The notes below the pieces were generated by a model. That model made no database searches. It had not been told where the DNA came from and saw nothing but the letters and a program-made list of their open reading frames with translations. A DNA stretch of 64,000 bases from Acanthaster planci. Lineage: Eukaryota; Echinodermata; Asteroidea; Valvatida; Acanthasteridae. The stretch lies in the NCBI RefSeq assembly GCF_001949145.1, contig NW_019091490.1, positions 1,231,303 through 1,295,302 of the forward strand, written 5' to 3'. Shown here one piece after another: positions 23,601 through 38,600 of the stretch. The position numbers and the translations under genes were made by a program. Positions within the stretch are counted from its first letter, which is position 1, and each line of letters begins with the position of its first letter.

Positions 23601-26600
23601 GTTCACAACAGCATAGGGTAGAGGGCACCAGACTAATTTTCGTTAGAATGTACACAAATCGGTAACATTCCAAGGAACAGCGGAGAAACAGCAGCAATAG
23701 TGATAGCATGTACCTGTCATATCCCTTTCTTTGTCTCATTTTTTAGAGGGATTGTGACCATGTGAATAGAATTTTAAACTCTTGGTCATAGACAAACTAT
23801 GAAAGCTTTACAGTAAAGTAGCACTTTGGAAGTTATTGTGTTTTTTTAATTGTGTGGTTCTGAGAAAGAAGCGGTTGTTTGAAATTGATTTTTTGAATGG
23901 TATGCTCTATTCGTCATCAGGAGACAGAGAGACTCGGGCTGGTGTAGTGGCTCATAGCTACTTACAATTGTGTTGCGTCCTTAGGCAAGCCACTTTACTT
24001 GCCTGTCTCCATCCAGGAGTGTAAATGGGATGTGTGTTTAGCTTGGGAGCAGCCTGCCGTGGAAATGGATGACTAAGTTAGCATCCTATCCAGGAGAGAA
24101 TAGAAATGTTCTAAGTCTCAACTTAGACTGGCGTCCATGTAGCTATAGAATACATGATACTTGTTCATGTTTTAATATCTACATGCACATTTTTCTCTGC
24201 CCTTCTCTTGCATATAGGTCGTATCCATGTGATTGACAGCTTGCCTAATGTGTGGACGTTAGATGGCAAGATTGTTACATGTAAGCGCACACTTCAGTCT
24301 CCCTGTTTGCATGAATACAGACATGAGTACCGGTCATGATTCTGTGCATGAGTACCGGTCATGATTCTGTACATGAGTACCGGTCATGATTCTGTACATG
24401 AATTGTATTTTTTCCTATTTATTTTTATTCTAAACGGAAGGAAGCGGATCATCGTAAGTTTTCAGACCTGGCAGATTCATAAAGAGACTTTTCTTGGTGA
24501 TTGAATTTGTCCATTGCATGAATACTGAGATCCAGGAGACAGAAAGCTAAGTACACCTCAAACTCTTCAGCAGCATGAGCTAAGTTGGAAACATTCATGT
24601 GTTCTTTACAGCTGCAGAGCGGATACAGGTCCAACAGTTTTTCCAAGACTCGGCGCTCTCAAAACGACCAGTTGTGAGTACAAATGCCCTTAACGCAAAG
24701 ACCGGTAGACCGGCATTGCACTATAATCACGGTCAATTCATGCTTTGCTCTTGAATACAAAAGCATACTCGAGAGTCATGTGTCAGCCCTCTCATTATTT
24801 ACGTCTGGTTGGGTTTTTCTGAATGAACTGTCATTGGAAAAAAAATCCATTCATTAACAGTAAAGGAGGTGCAGATGTTAAGCATTACATAAGTTCTTAA
24901 AAATGGGGTTCCCATAGTCATGGAAAATCCTTGAAAAACCTGGATGAAAAGGTTGTTCTGGGAAGTCGTAGAAAAATCATGGAAAATTGGAAACAAAAAC
25001 AGTGCTGTGGAATCTTCTTGTCAAAAGAAAAATGGTGATGGAAACCAAATTCGTGCAGGTTTTTTTTTCTGGATTGGCTTCTTTTGATATGATAAAGAAA
25101 TTGTGATCAATGTAAAGGCTTTCCTTGCTTGTCAATCTACAAGTGGCTGTGACAGTCTTCCGGTTTATAATACCAAACAAATGTTCTTCAAAGTGGCATG
25201 AAACATCATAGAATCTGTCATATTTTGGCCTTGGAAAGTCCTGGGAAAATCCATGGAATTTAGTTTTCCAATTTCTGCAGGAACACTGTGAAACTGCTCC
25301 CCGGTCAACCATACATGTATGTTATACCTTATTAATGAATTGGTAACATCAAAGCATTTTTCTTTCGAAAATAGCAAATCTTTCTCAGCCCTGAGATGAA
25401 GAGTAGTTGTTGCATGTGGTCCGTTTTGCATTCACAGAGACACAAGCTAACACGGGAGCAGTTTGTGCCGACACCACTGAAGAAAATTGAGGTCAATGGA
25501 ATCTACGGAGAAAGGGTAAGTCACACATTCACAGTCAGTGCTAACGTCAAGGTAGCATTTATCGGAGTGCTTTCCAATGGGAGACCTTGAGATTTTGGTA
25601 GCAGCAGATTTGCTGGTCATTTTTTCACACTATTGAACAATACGCACATGCTCAGAACTGCGCGCATACTCAGAAGAATGTGCACATGCTCAGAACAATG
25701 CGCGCATGCTCAGAACTGCCAAAAAAGGACCTCCATGTTTGCCGCCACCAAGCGTCTCAGAAATACCCCCTCATCAATTGATGAAGAGCCACGTTGGTGG
25801 GGAGTGTTTATTTCGTTGGTAACGATGCAACCATGACACGTGCATTTCATAGTCGTTTGTGAACCAGTGAAGTGTGGTTCCCACCAAAGGAGACTAGGAA
25901 AATCGAGCCCTCCCTTGGTCCCACTTGGGGCGGATATTATAAATTTAATTGAAACAAACAAAAAGGAATAATCAAGCTTTACAATACTTTCCCAGAGGTC
26001 AGAACCAAGCATTGTTTAAAATGCCAAACTTACGTGTTGATGATCTTTTTTTTCCCCGTCTTTCTGTACAGACGACTCATTTCATGATGCGATTCCCAAC
26101 GAATGGCTCCCTCAACGTGGAGACAGACCACCGCAGGCTCAAGTACCTGTTCTACTGCTTGGAGCAGGACCTTCGACTGGAAATGAGACACAGGAAAACG
26201 TGAGTGCCAAGAAAGCCAAATTTGTAGTCAGGTGACCAATCATTCCGGCTCAATACCAGGGTTTCTTTTGCCCACTACAAAGTCATAACTCGTCAATGTT
26301 TACCCCAGTACTTCACAATCTTCATTTTCACCACCCCAAGTTTCTTTTGTCAGTGTCCCGATGTTTGCCTCTATCAGCTTCCTGATTTTGCTTTTAAAAT
26401 CTCCATCCCATTTCAATATGCTACCGTGTATTCCCCCCCCTGCTATTCTTTTCCAGTCATCGAATGTACAATAGAAGGGGGCCAGGGGAGGGGCATATGC
26501 CTCCTAGCCCCACCCCTCCCCATTTGAAATTTCGAACTGTACACTACCTATATACAAGCCACAGTTCATAAGCCTTTTGCGAGTTAAATTTGAATAGAAT

Positions 26601-29600
26601 CTGGTACATTGAGTTATCTGATTGCACATAAAAATAACAATTTCAATACCCCAGACTAAAGACACTGTTTCTGCACTGGTACCTTGTGATTCGGAGCAAG
26701 CTTTTACATAGCGACTACCATCTCTGGAATGGACTGGTTCCTTTGTACCCTTCTTGTCCGTTGAAAACAGTGTATTGATGCATGACGTCTCTTATGTAAC
26801 TAGGGAAAAGCTTACCCCGAATCACAAGGTATAGCAACAGAGTCTTTAGTATGGAGAATTCAAATTACGTTTACGTGAATTTGAAGAACTCAGTTTACCC
26901 GAATTTATTCAAATTTAACCAACAAAAGGCTTATTGCTGTTTGCACGCTCGTTTGTCCCCCACAAAGCTGCATTGCACGGCAGTCACATATGCTGTTGTA
27001 TTTTACAAGCCGTGAAAAGTTGTACATTTTTGGAATGCTTAAACAGGGACCAGAGGTTAAAAATCTACCAGACCCATTTCATGGAAAGCCTTCTGGACGT
27101 CAGACCCAAGGAGAGGGACCGATGCAACGTCCTGCTGCTCCTGCTGGTAGCCTCCTTGGAATTTGTCCTGCCAACGTACCTCGTCCAGGAGACGCTGAGT
27201 GCTGCCAAGCTGACCGATGTTGGGTAGGTCTGCGATAGGGTTCCTAAAAGTTCCTTTCACTGGACCAGTTGTGAGGAACCAGTTGAACAGTGACAAAGGA
27301 ATGCTTTTGCCACAGTATATTAGAATAGCTGGCGACTTGACGGAAGACTTGACGCCTTGTGGTGGACTTCTGATGAACTCGTCTAAGATTGTTGCCCAAA
27401 TGATTGCAAGACATTCTGAAAAAGCTCTTGAATGCTCCACTGGAAAAAAAAAAGCACTGGAGAAAATATCAAGGGCTCTTGTAGGGTGAAATTAGAAGCG
27501 GGGTGCTTGTGAAGCAGTTGTGAGCACTTGTGAAGTATATTTTACAAAAAGTAGTACTGCAACAGTTGAAGCATTGGGTAGGTGACAGACCTGCGGTGTT
27601 TGTCGAATACTTTCAGGGGCGTGGAGACAATCGAGCTGTTCCTGATGCCTAGGGACCACCGGTGCCAGGTTTCTTCCCTACTGCTCAGTGCGGTCAAAGT
27701 GGACAGAGACAATAAAAAGGTAGCCTTACATTGTGAAACAGTGCTGTGCTTGTGTTGAAAACAAAGTTTCACATCTGATATGATATGAAATCAGTGCTCC
27801 GGAATATGTGATTGCCGAGCTTTCGGTAACTGAGTACCTTCTTCTGGGCAAGTCGATTTAGTTGAATCTTAACTGAATCTGCTTACCCTGAAGAAGGTAC
27901 TCAGTTACCGAAAGCTTGGCAATTACATGTTCCAGAGCACTGATTTTACATTATATTCTTGTCAATATTCTAATCACGGTGCTACGCAGCCCTTTCATAT
28001 TTCACACCAGATGCTGTTTTTCCTTGCCAGGTTCCAGTAGGCGCAAGTCCCACGGCCACAGCAAGGGCCCCCTAACCCCCGGGCCCCCCCCAACAATGGA
28101 AGATCATACAGAAAATTAGAACAACCCCCCCAAATTTAAAAAAGAAGGAGGTGGGGAAGAGAAGGAATGAAAGTCTCCAATTTGCTTAAAAATACCTTGA
28201 AATGGACTGCCTTCCACCGCTGGTGGTTTGTCAGTTTGCTTGTCATGAGCACTCCCCCCCCTCGGAAAAAAATCTTGGTGACGCCCGTGCCATGTTCATA
28301 TGATGTCACACTTTGTTAACCTACAGTAGGCGTGAAGCTCTGTAAGAAAGCGTGCATGTAGACAAAGTCTGATGTTATTGATACGCAGGCCTAGTTTGTA
28401 TGAAAACCAACATAATGGGGGCGATTTTCAAATCATGCAGTTTGGCAGTTGTGCCGGCCACTTCAAGACCACTGACCTGAAATGTGTGCCATTTTTGACC
28501 TCCTCAAGGCCAGAACTGACCCCAACACAATTCAGTGACCAAACCCCGGCGTTTCTGTTCATTTTCCTCCCCTGTGTGTCGTGCAGGACGGAGGCCTGTA
28601 TGACCGCTTGTATCTCTGTCTCTATCACGCTGTCACCGAGCTGTACAAGAAGATGCATGCAAATGCTGGCGTTGGATCACCTCAAACTTCACCACGGAGC
28701 GTTGTGGCAACCAGCGAGTAAGTGCAGGCAGCCACGCTGATAGGCAGCCACGGCAACAAAACGAAACAGTAGCTGCCACCCTCCATTTTGATTTTCATTC
28801 CGTCTGTGGTCTACGGCTGCATCATTTGACAGAGACAATACAAGGAAACGCAGTACAATGTCGACAAACGCCATTGTCACTCAGAAAGAAAATCACGTTT
28901 TGGTTTGCTGCATGCAGCATCAAACGTGTGAATGCAATATTTGCTGCCATTTTCAACCAGCAATGAACCAACTCCAATCTTCAATAGTTATTTTGCATTT
29001 TAGAAGAGCAACCACACAAAAGCATATTAAGTTGCCAAAAAATGCCCGACAGGTCACTAAATCGGAAACGTGTTTCTGGTCAAAGTCATGAAAGCATGCC
29101 CGAGATTGTAGAATTTTTCGGCTGATGCACCAGAGGTCTTTTCCTATTCATTCACTTGGCTTTTTTTTTTTCTGATCCAAGCATCAAAGAGTTTAAGTCC
29201 TTGCTCGCTGCAGAGGTGGTTCAGCTCTTCTGCATTGTGCCTGTCTTCTTCGACTACGTCACCAAGGAGTCCGGCGTGATGCGCCTGGTATCTGTAGCAA
29301 CCGCAGACACCACAATCGTGGACAAAGTTGCAGATCTCATCGAGAGGATCAAGCAACAAGGGGTTAGCTTCCAGAATGGTGTTTTTCTCTCTGTTTCCTC
29401 TCTTTGAAATTTAAAGTTGACAATCAAGTTTTGTCACCTGTTTTTCGGTGCTGAATTCTGACTTGATAAATCTTCCTGCCATTTTTTGTGTTCAAATTAA
29501 CAGCGGTATAAGTAAGAACTAATAAAAGAGAGCATTAAAATATGAGTCTAACAAAGTTGTTTCCTGAACCTGTAAAATTAAATGTTTCACCCGTCTTGAT

Positions 29601-32600
29601 TTTTGTTTTATTGGTAAAGGGCGAGCTTCGGAGAATTATCGAAGAAGTGGCAGAGTTTCTAATTAATGCCCTTAACAGAAATACTAAGGATGTCCTCAAC
29701 AAGGGAATCCCAGTCAAAAGCTTGTCAACCTATGTCCTCTCTGTAAGTAGCATCCATTAATACTTCAAACAGGTGGTTCTCATTGGTTAGAGCCTGTCAC
29801 GTGGGTAGTTTTTACCACATGACAAAACTCTTCTCATACAAATTTTTGATAATTGTCATTTAAACATGCTAATCCTGAATTTGTTTTGTGCACACAAAGT
29901 CTTAGGAGTCCACTGATATCGATTGTGTGTTGAACTTGAATTCCGCTGCGGTGAATGTCTTCATGTGGTGGCACATATTGCTCCATGGACATGCCCCGGA
30001 GTGTTGAAAATATGAGGTTATGATAAGAAATGTCTTATAAGTGCGGTTCAAATGACTCTTAAGTCGGTCTTTGTGGCACATGGCCGTGCATCAACGTTGG
30101 CCACTGCAACTTGCTTCTTTCGAAAGTCAACAGTTTCAGCCAAAATGATCTGCTCTGAGCAGGAACAAGAGAAAGCTTGTTTTGGCGTAGCAACGGTGGT
30201 CCTTTGGTGTGAGCGCACTACGTACGTCCAGAGTTTCATGCACATTTGGCACAGGACACGCTGAGCATGCATGACCAATATCACTTTGAATACAAATTTT
30301 GGTCTTGCGTGAGCTGGGCATGTGCATCACTTCAAAAACTTCCTACCAGTCTGTTGATTATTCACCAGAAAAGATACACTTCAAATCCAAGGCAGGTACA
30401 GTTTGTAGCTTGTTAAGGATGCTGTTACTTATTTCCAGCTTTCAAGTTCGCCTAAATCTTGTCATTTGATCTTTCAGACGCCCAAGGCCCTCCCTAGGAG
30501 ACCACAGTCTTCCCCAGTCCATGCCAGCAAGTACCTGGCCATCGGCCGGCCCAGCCCGGACTGCCCTCCTACCTCCGCCCGCACCCGGCCGGCCACTGCC
30601 CAGGGTCTGAGGGTGACGGGCTTACGGCAGCCGCAGCAGCGGCGGCAACCAAAGCTGGGCGACAAGGTGCTGCTGGCGCCTCAGAACCTTGGGTTCATCA
30701 TTGCGCTGCCTGAGTGCGACATAGCCCTGGTGCAGATGGACAGCATACCAGGTGAGTGGCATTGGAATAGTGAGAGGGACGCGGTGCTGGATTAGAGAGA
30801 AGACTTACAGGGGTGGGATGAATGGAATTGCAAGATACAGTACGCCCCCCCAAAAGACAGTGCAAGCAAGTACTTTCGGTATTTATAACTCATATGAATC
30901 CAAAATGGACACACCTAGCTCGTGGTGCATTTTACTTCATCTAATTTGCTCTTTGCCAATCCAAAGATGCACCCCAGGTAAACTCCAGCCATCGAAACTG
31001 AGTTTGTAGCTGTTTTCCAATACTCAACTTTGGCTCCGTCTCAGGCTTCACCTGTTTTTTTACTACCTGACTTTGAAGCTGTAAGCGCAGTAATCAGTCT
31101 AATAGTGCCACAAAACATCAAATAAGATGCAAGAAAGCCAGAAATTACAGTAATCCAATTTAAATTAAACGCTTCAGGCCCACAATCAGGGAATTGGTTT
31201 CGGGGACGAAGCCTGAGACGGAGACAAAGTTGAGTATTGGGAAAAACGGCGTGTGCCATTTCTAGTCTGATTGCTAGGCCTAATTTAAATAACAAAACAC
31301 CTATATCACCTTTACAATTCGACTTCAAAGGAAATGCAGCCAGTGCTGTGCACTAAAACATTCTGAGGAGTAAGCCCTGTTTCCCCCCCCCCCCGAGTGT
31401 CCCACCTCAGAAATTTTACCCTAGTAACACCTCTGTCCATCACTTTAATGTTTCATCACACCAACAAACATTCTTCTTCTAACATGTTAACTTTTAAGCC
31501 CACCAGCTTCTGGGGCTGCCGTAAGTTCCACGTGACATATACATCAAGTATGCTTATTGTTTATATTTTGTTTGTTAACCGTCAGTTCTTTTCTTTTTTC
31601 CTGATGCCTGTCCACTTCTCCCAGACCTCATTTTAAATCTTAAAGCTCAAGGTATTTGCAGAAGTTGTGATTTTGGTTGCTGTGCTCAAAAAAAATATAA
31701 AAAGAAAGCATTGTTGTGTTTGCTGTTTACAAAAATTGTAATACCCATTGATAACTGTGTTATTTATAGAGTTTTTCATCATGGATTTTGCCTTACGCCT
31801 AATGAGTAGTATCATTTTATAGCTCTGCCTGTAGCAACCATCATTTTGCTAGATTCATCAATAAAATCATCATTTGGCAGCATCATACACAGTTGTATTT
31901 TTTTGTGTAAAGGAGCTATTGATTAAAATGTAGGATCCACATACACGTATAAGGTTCGTCATCTTTAGAGACAGTGGGAACTGAATTATTTTTTTGTAGA
32001 TTTGACCAAGATATTTACGCTTACAGTGCTCGCATGCGATTGGCCAGTGTAAGTGAGCCTTGTTTTCATTGGCTAAATTGATAAGCAACCTTTTTTTTGC
32101 AGATGCGAGCTGATTTTTCTGCCTGAGGAAGTTTTTGGCACCAAATATTTAACCCATTTTTTCCCGAACATATTCAGCTTCAGGGAATTTTTACATCTTT
32201 GTCTACATCACTCGCTGGGCCTGTGTAGAATTTTTTTTTTGTTAGCAAAGAGAGTGGCGCACTGCTTTCTGCACTATTGCACCGAGTGTCTCTAGTAAAG
32301 AGTTTTACGCAGATAGAATCACGTCTTGTTTTGGGCAGAATTGCATTCAGAGGAAGCCGGGTCAGCTGACCATTCTGCCAGCCATGTAGTCGATGTACAT
32401 GCATCTGTAAAGTTCTTCTTCCAATAATTTGCCAAAGTACCTTTATGTTCAAAGAGATTCAGATTGGTAACATTAGATGCCTGATACAAAAGGCTGAGTT
32501 GGCCATTCGCTAATGCTGGCTTGACGTGAAAGCTCTTGGTTTAATGTTTGACCCTCATTTGAAATCAAAACCACCTGATTTTTTTAGCTAATTTGTTTTC

Positions 32601-35600
32601 ATTTTGTCACACTTAACAGACATGAATGCTCTTTCTAATACATGCACAGTACCCTAACGGGTTCTTACAGGATCTTGCCACATGTAATTTAGCAAAAAAT
32701 AGCTAAAAACATTACCTCTATCACCTAACAGAATGTTTCTTTATACACTGAAATAATTATGCTCATGACAAATTTGAGTTGAATGACTAGCAGGTCACGC
32801 TTGCTTGAACAAAAGGCTAAAACTGTTGGGATACGTAATGAACTTTGACTTTGCCGCTTATTACTCATTCTGTGCTTTGACCTTTGACCCGTGGTTGTAG
32901 CACCCAATGGGTCAGTGGTGACGAGTACCGGTGATGTGGACCAGAACTACTGCTACATTGACATGGCAGAAGTGACTTGGGATGCGCAGTATCAGTACTG
33001 GAAACCAGTTGGAACCATTGGCGACCGGTGGGTTCTTAATTCTGGAACGGTGTATTTGAGTAAAAATGATGAGCAGTTTGTCTGGACTTGAGAATTTCTC
33101 TAGTATCCCTTGCATTGGGATGTATTATATTAAGATTTATACCCGGAAAGGACAACATAATGCACTGAAAAAACAAGTTGGGTTGAAGGTGAGGATTTTT
33201 TTCTAATTGGCCTTGGGCCCTTTAAAAAGGTTTTTTTTTATTTCCACAAAAGTTCAGTTTATATAGGTTTTTTCTGTCAGAAGTATTTATGTTGGTTTTT
33301 GGGGTTTGGGTGGGTTGGGTTGAGTTGGGTTGTATTGGGTTGGGTTGTGTTGAGTGGGTTGGGTTGGGTTGTGTTCAGTTGAGTTGGGTTGTGTTGGGTT
33401 AGGTTGGGTAGGGTAAGGTTGAGTTGTGTACAGTTGGGTTGGGTAAGGTTGAGTTGGGTTGGGTTGGGTTAGGTTGGCTAGGGTTGAGTTGGGTTTAGTT
33501 GAGTTGGGTTAAGTTGGGTTGGGTTGTTTTTTGGTTCTTTTTTGCTTATCTTCTTTTGTTTATATTAATGGGAAACTGATAGATAAACTGTGGATCAAAA
33601 TATTCCGTAGGATTACGATCCAGAATATTGATGAATTACCTCCGGCCAACCCACCCGCCAGCCCCAGAACAGGGAATACGCCCCCTCACAGCCCTAGAGA
33701 AGACCCACAACTGCCCCCTTCACCAGCAGGCGAGGTGAGTGGAACTTACAGGATAGTACCTAATGATGTCACAGAGAAGGTGATTAGTCTGAAGTGATGC
33801 ACACTGTTGTCAGGCTGCTTCAGTGGTAGTCCACCCTTCTGTTGGTGAGCATTCAGAATGTCCAATCAACTTGTCAATAAAGAGCAGAAATAATGTAGGG
33901 GACCCAATTGCTGATAATCCAATAGGGGAAAAAGGCTACCAGGAACGTTCAGAATCGAAAATAGCACTTAAATCACTTTCAGTGTGAGTGCAAGTAAATT
34001 TTGCACCTCAACTTTAGAGCCTTCACTGTTCAGAGGCTGGAATAAACCACAGCAAACAAATTATGTTTTTGATGTAGCAAAGTGAAAGTGGAAGTCTTGT
34101 ACAATGATCAGTGTGTCTAGACCATCGAATACCTGAGGATGCAGCAGAGCGTTTCAACTCTGTAATTTCAACTATTCCATCTTGCCACTTGAAACCTCCC
34201 AAGAAATTAATCTAGATCTACACACAAATAGTTCTCATTCTATAAATGGGCCCATTATTGAAAAAATAGATTTCATTTCTTTTATGTTGACTTTTGTTCA
34301 CTTTTTTTCGGGATAATTATCAGACTGAAGATTTGCCTCGCTCTGTGTCGGTCCTCCTACGTGAACGCCTGAGACTCACTCCGCAGATCAACGTAGTAGA
34401 CCTCAATGTCCCCACTCCCATCCCCTCCCAAGCGAGAGACCAACCCTCCCAGCCCAAAGAAAGAGGCCCAGTGCAGTCCCCCGTCAGCATGGAGCCTCCA
34501 GAGGGCGTGCTGTATGAGTGTGTGAAGTGTGCCATGGAGGTGGTTAAGTCGAATAACGAGGGTGTGAGCCCAGGGACGGACGCCGAGAAAAGGGAGCAGG
34601 AAGTGAAGAAGGAAAGGACAAGCAGGAGAGAGGAACAGCCTTCGTCTGCTTGCTCCTTGAGGTCAGTTTAAATATGTAAACTGGTGGTGTAAGAAATCCG
34701 GATGTCTCTTTTTCTTCTTCTTTTGATTTTAGATATCTGTAATCCCTTCTTTCTTTTTTTTTTTTAATCAAGTGGGTTGACGGAGAGAGCCATTGATGAT
34801 CACATCCTGGAGGACGTGTCCGAGGCTAACTCGCAGACGGCATCAACCACAAGGAGAAACAGCTTTGAGTCGCTGGGAGAAAATTTGGCCCAGCAGGCTG
34901 ACTTGGGGTCAGTTTGATTGGAAATCAGGGTTCCGGTGTCCTGGAAAAAAACTGAGACAAAACTTCTTTATTTTATTTCCAATTTCAAGGTCTAGAAAAG
35001 CCTTGGAAGGTTTTTAAAATTGACAGAAGTCCCACACAAGTCATGTTATCTTTGGCAACTGACGTGCTTTAAATTATAGATTTTGTACATTCACAATTTA
35101 GCATTGGAAAATCTGCTCCCCAAAATGTGACAAATTTTGTTGTCAAATCATTTTTGTAATCTTGATGTTTTTTTATGTGGAGCCCATTTCACAGAACAGG
35201 TTTTTTTGGTTCAGATTTAATATTTTGATGGACTAGGTTGTGGAGCTTCACAGCTTGGTCAATGAAACGTCATGGGAAAAATCACAGTATTGCATCGCTG
35301 TAAAGGTGGAGGGACCCTGCAAAATGTTGAAATCAAATGTAAATGTCATGTTATTCCAAGGTTATAAAGTTGAAAAAAGGTTTCTTAGAATTTTGATGCA
35401 TTCATTGTTTTGTTATACAGAGAAACTGCCGTGAAACCCAAGATGGCCACTGGACAGCCAAGAGCAACATCTGCCAAGTAAGAATGCCATCACTAAAACT
35501 TTCTTCTCAGGAAGTGTAGTCATTCATAAATACCTCCGACAGTTCAGCCATTGCTACTGGTCGAGAGCCCATCATGTGGCCAGTCTTATATGGGTGATAA

Positions 35601-38600
35601 AGCACTGGCTCGCAGTGCGCCGGTCAGGCGGTGTGCATCACGTGCCTGCCAATCTCTATATTTGAAGATTGTTTGCCGAGTCCAGCAGGTCAGATTTCAA
35701 TTTTAGCCAGATGCCAATTTGGCAAAGTGCTACTGAGCTCTAAAATTGCTAAGCAGAGGAAATTCATGCTTAGCAGACACTGGTCACCGGACAAAGTATA
35801 GTGCAAAGTATATTACTAAAGACTGTTCTCTGCTCATTTTGCTCAGCTCACTTACTTGCAGAACAATGGTTTCTGCTTGAAAGCTTTCTGATACGGGCAA
35901 CAGCTTCATCTGTTGTCAGTGCGCCTCAGCTAGACCCAGCTCTAGATCGCAGATTTGGATGCAGCCTGCAACTGAGTGGCTAGTCACAACACACTTTTTG
36001 CCACCTTCAGCCAAGTTCGATTGGTGACCATTTGCCATTCACTGGTCAGTCTACCTGGTAACCGCAGCACAATATTTGTTGGGTATTGGAAAAAAATTAA
36101 CAAGTGATTGCCTAATGGTCACTGGATCATTGAACTGAAGTTGGATGTAAGTATCAGATTGAGTCAAGTTGCATTTCACCTGTCATCCTCATGGACAAAG
36201 TTTAAATGGTGACCATTTATCCAGTAAACACTAATGAAGTTTGAACGTTAACCCCTTCCTGGTATATCATGGGTACCAGGCAACATTGATCAGTGGTTGG
36301 CCAATGATTGCTGACTAAATTAAGACTTGGCTAAATTGAGGAACTACAAAGCTGGGATGAAACCATTGCAGGTCGGTGGTCAGTGACGTCTCCGTCAGCA
36401 GCACGCGATCCCACACCATTGAAGTCGACCTGCGACCGGAGAGCGAGATGCTGTCCGAATATCAAGTCACCCGGACCGAGGAGTGGAAGAGGACATCAGT
36501 CACAAGACCACAGTCCTCAAAGAGCATAGGACCAGGTGAGTGTGGGTCTCCGAGACTGATCCATCCTCCATCCTTGACTTGAAGCTCATTGGGTTACTCA
36601 CCAACTCATTTCTTTTTCCTCAGAGAGTTCTCAACTTTGGGCAGCTACAATAAATGCCAGTGAACGTTCTGTGTGTATGCTTTCAGTCTCTTAGATGCAT
36701 TGAAGCATAACATGTTCAAAAGCATTGTGATACAGAAACTTGATACAGGAGTATTTTAGAACCATTTTATTTGACAGTTTGCTCTTTTCCTCAGATCAGC
36801 TGGGTTCCTCACATGTATAGTACTGTAGTAGCCAAGTTATTGTTAGTGCGCCCTCATTGGACAAACATGTTAAATGCAAGGTCAAAGGTTGTTCACCAGT
36901 TATTCCTCCGAAGCCTCATGCGTGTCATGTTTATCGCTCTGTTTTCATGTGGAATCTTTGCGTTAAAAAGTCAGTTTATTTTCGTGACATTAAAGCGGCT
37001 TGCAACTTAAATACAGCCTATCATGTTGTTACTAAAGTACATTGCCATTGAAAGTTAACCTTGGAGTGCGAAATTCTTTTCACACTCTTTACTCTTTTCA
37101 ACAAATTCATTTTCACTCCAATTTTCCACAATGGGGAAACCATTTTCATACAAGTGGAAAAACTATTTTGTGCACCTTTTCAGAAGTATGAAAACACTTT
37201 CACGCCTGTTTGCACGAGTGGATAAATATCTGCACACCTTTTCGCACAAGCGAGAAGACATATTCACGCCTTTTTGCTCAAGAGGGAAAAACGTTTTCAA
37301 ACCTTGTGAAATGTGTATGAGAATGTGAACGCAACTTCTCTCTCCACAGAATTCCCCATCCCCATTGAGAGTGTTAACGTTTCATAGACCTCTGTTCTGA
37401 TGACATCACAAGTCGTTAATGTACGTGCTCTCCTGCGGTCCTCCGTGGACCGTGGGCCCCCACTGGCTCCATAGGAAATTAAAAGTGCACATGTAAACAG
37501 TGTGATATCATCGGTACATACGCCCAGTGCAGTGTACTGAATGCCATAACGAAGAGATTGGGCAAGCACTGCACAAAACCCTTGTACAGCTTTGAGTTTC
37601 TTTGGTATTCTTTTCACTTCCCAGTTTGCCTGACTTTTGTCATATTATCGTGGGTAAAAGTAGACTTTGGAGATAAAGGTTTGTGGCGTCTAATAAACTC
37701 TATTGATACACTGCTGCGTGTACATGTGCTTCCCTAGTATTTGAACAGAAATGAGTTTCCCCTTGACAGCTGCGGTTAATCTCCTTTACTGCATGGGGTA
37801 ACATAATTACTCTTTAATTGTGCTATAGGCACAAAACTTTATAATCAAGTGAAATTGGGGATGATTTTCTTAATTTCTTTATTTATAAGCATCACGTTCT
37901 TCTACGCCCACACGAGGGCGCTATCGTGAGCCCTCAGGGAGTCCAGTGCTGGTCCAGCAGGGCACTGATTGGCTAGCTGGCGGCCTGAACGTCCACCGCA
38001 TTGAGAGGCTGACCAATAAGATGAAGGTTCACCACACCCCGGGATGGATGGAAGGGATGACCGGCAGACGTCCCCAGTCAGTGGGGCCAAACCGGTCAAG
38101 GTGAGTGGTCAGGTACTTAAAGACGGAACCGCTTCAAGTTGGCACTTTTTTTCACAAGGAACTCACCCGAGCACGGCCAGAAAGCACAACTTTTGAAAAA
38201 GACAAGATGTGCCAGCCAAGTCTCAAAATGAAATCAAACACGACAAAACTGCTGATTCCCCAGGAAGTCCACTGTACAACATTTTTCGGACACTTGTCAA
38301 TTTAATGCATCTTTTGCAACGCCCCTTGAAAATACCACGGAGCAATACTCACTCTGATAGGCCAAACTTGGTAGAACACATGGTCTGTCCCACCGACTTG
38401 CTAGACATGTGCATACAAAAAACACTAGGGCATGAAACATCTGTTCGTGCCCTCCGTCGTAGACTCGGGGAAATCTTGTAAGATTCTTAAACAGATTTTA
38501 AACCTGCCGAGCGTGCTAGGAATCCTCACAAAACTGTCTTTGAAACTTTCCGCTGGTGCACTCGTCCTCTGGCGTTGACTGGTAATGGAAGGTGTCGGCT

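Noticed and set aside
28031-28076. Exon-like frame VPVGASPTATARAP after a CAG acceptor
   Set aside because: It runs into a stop with no donor, and the flanking exons (27719 and 28587) already join in phase; it lies in a G/C-run dispersed repeat.
33297-33530. Interstitial telomere
   Set aside because: The unit is GGGTT and variants, not TTAGGG, and the array is imperfect.
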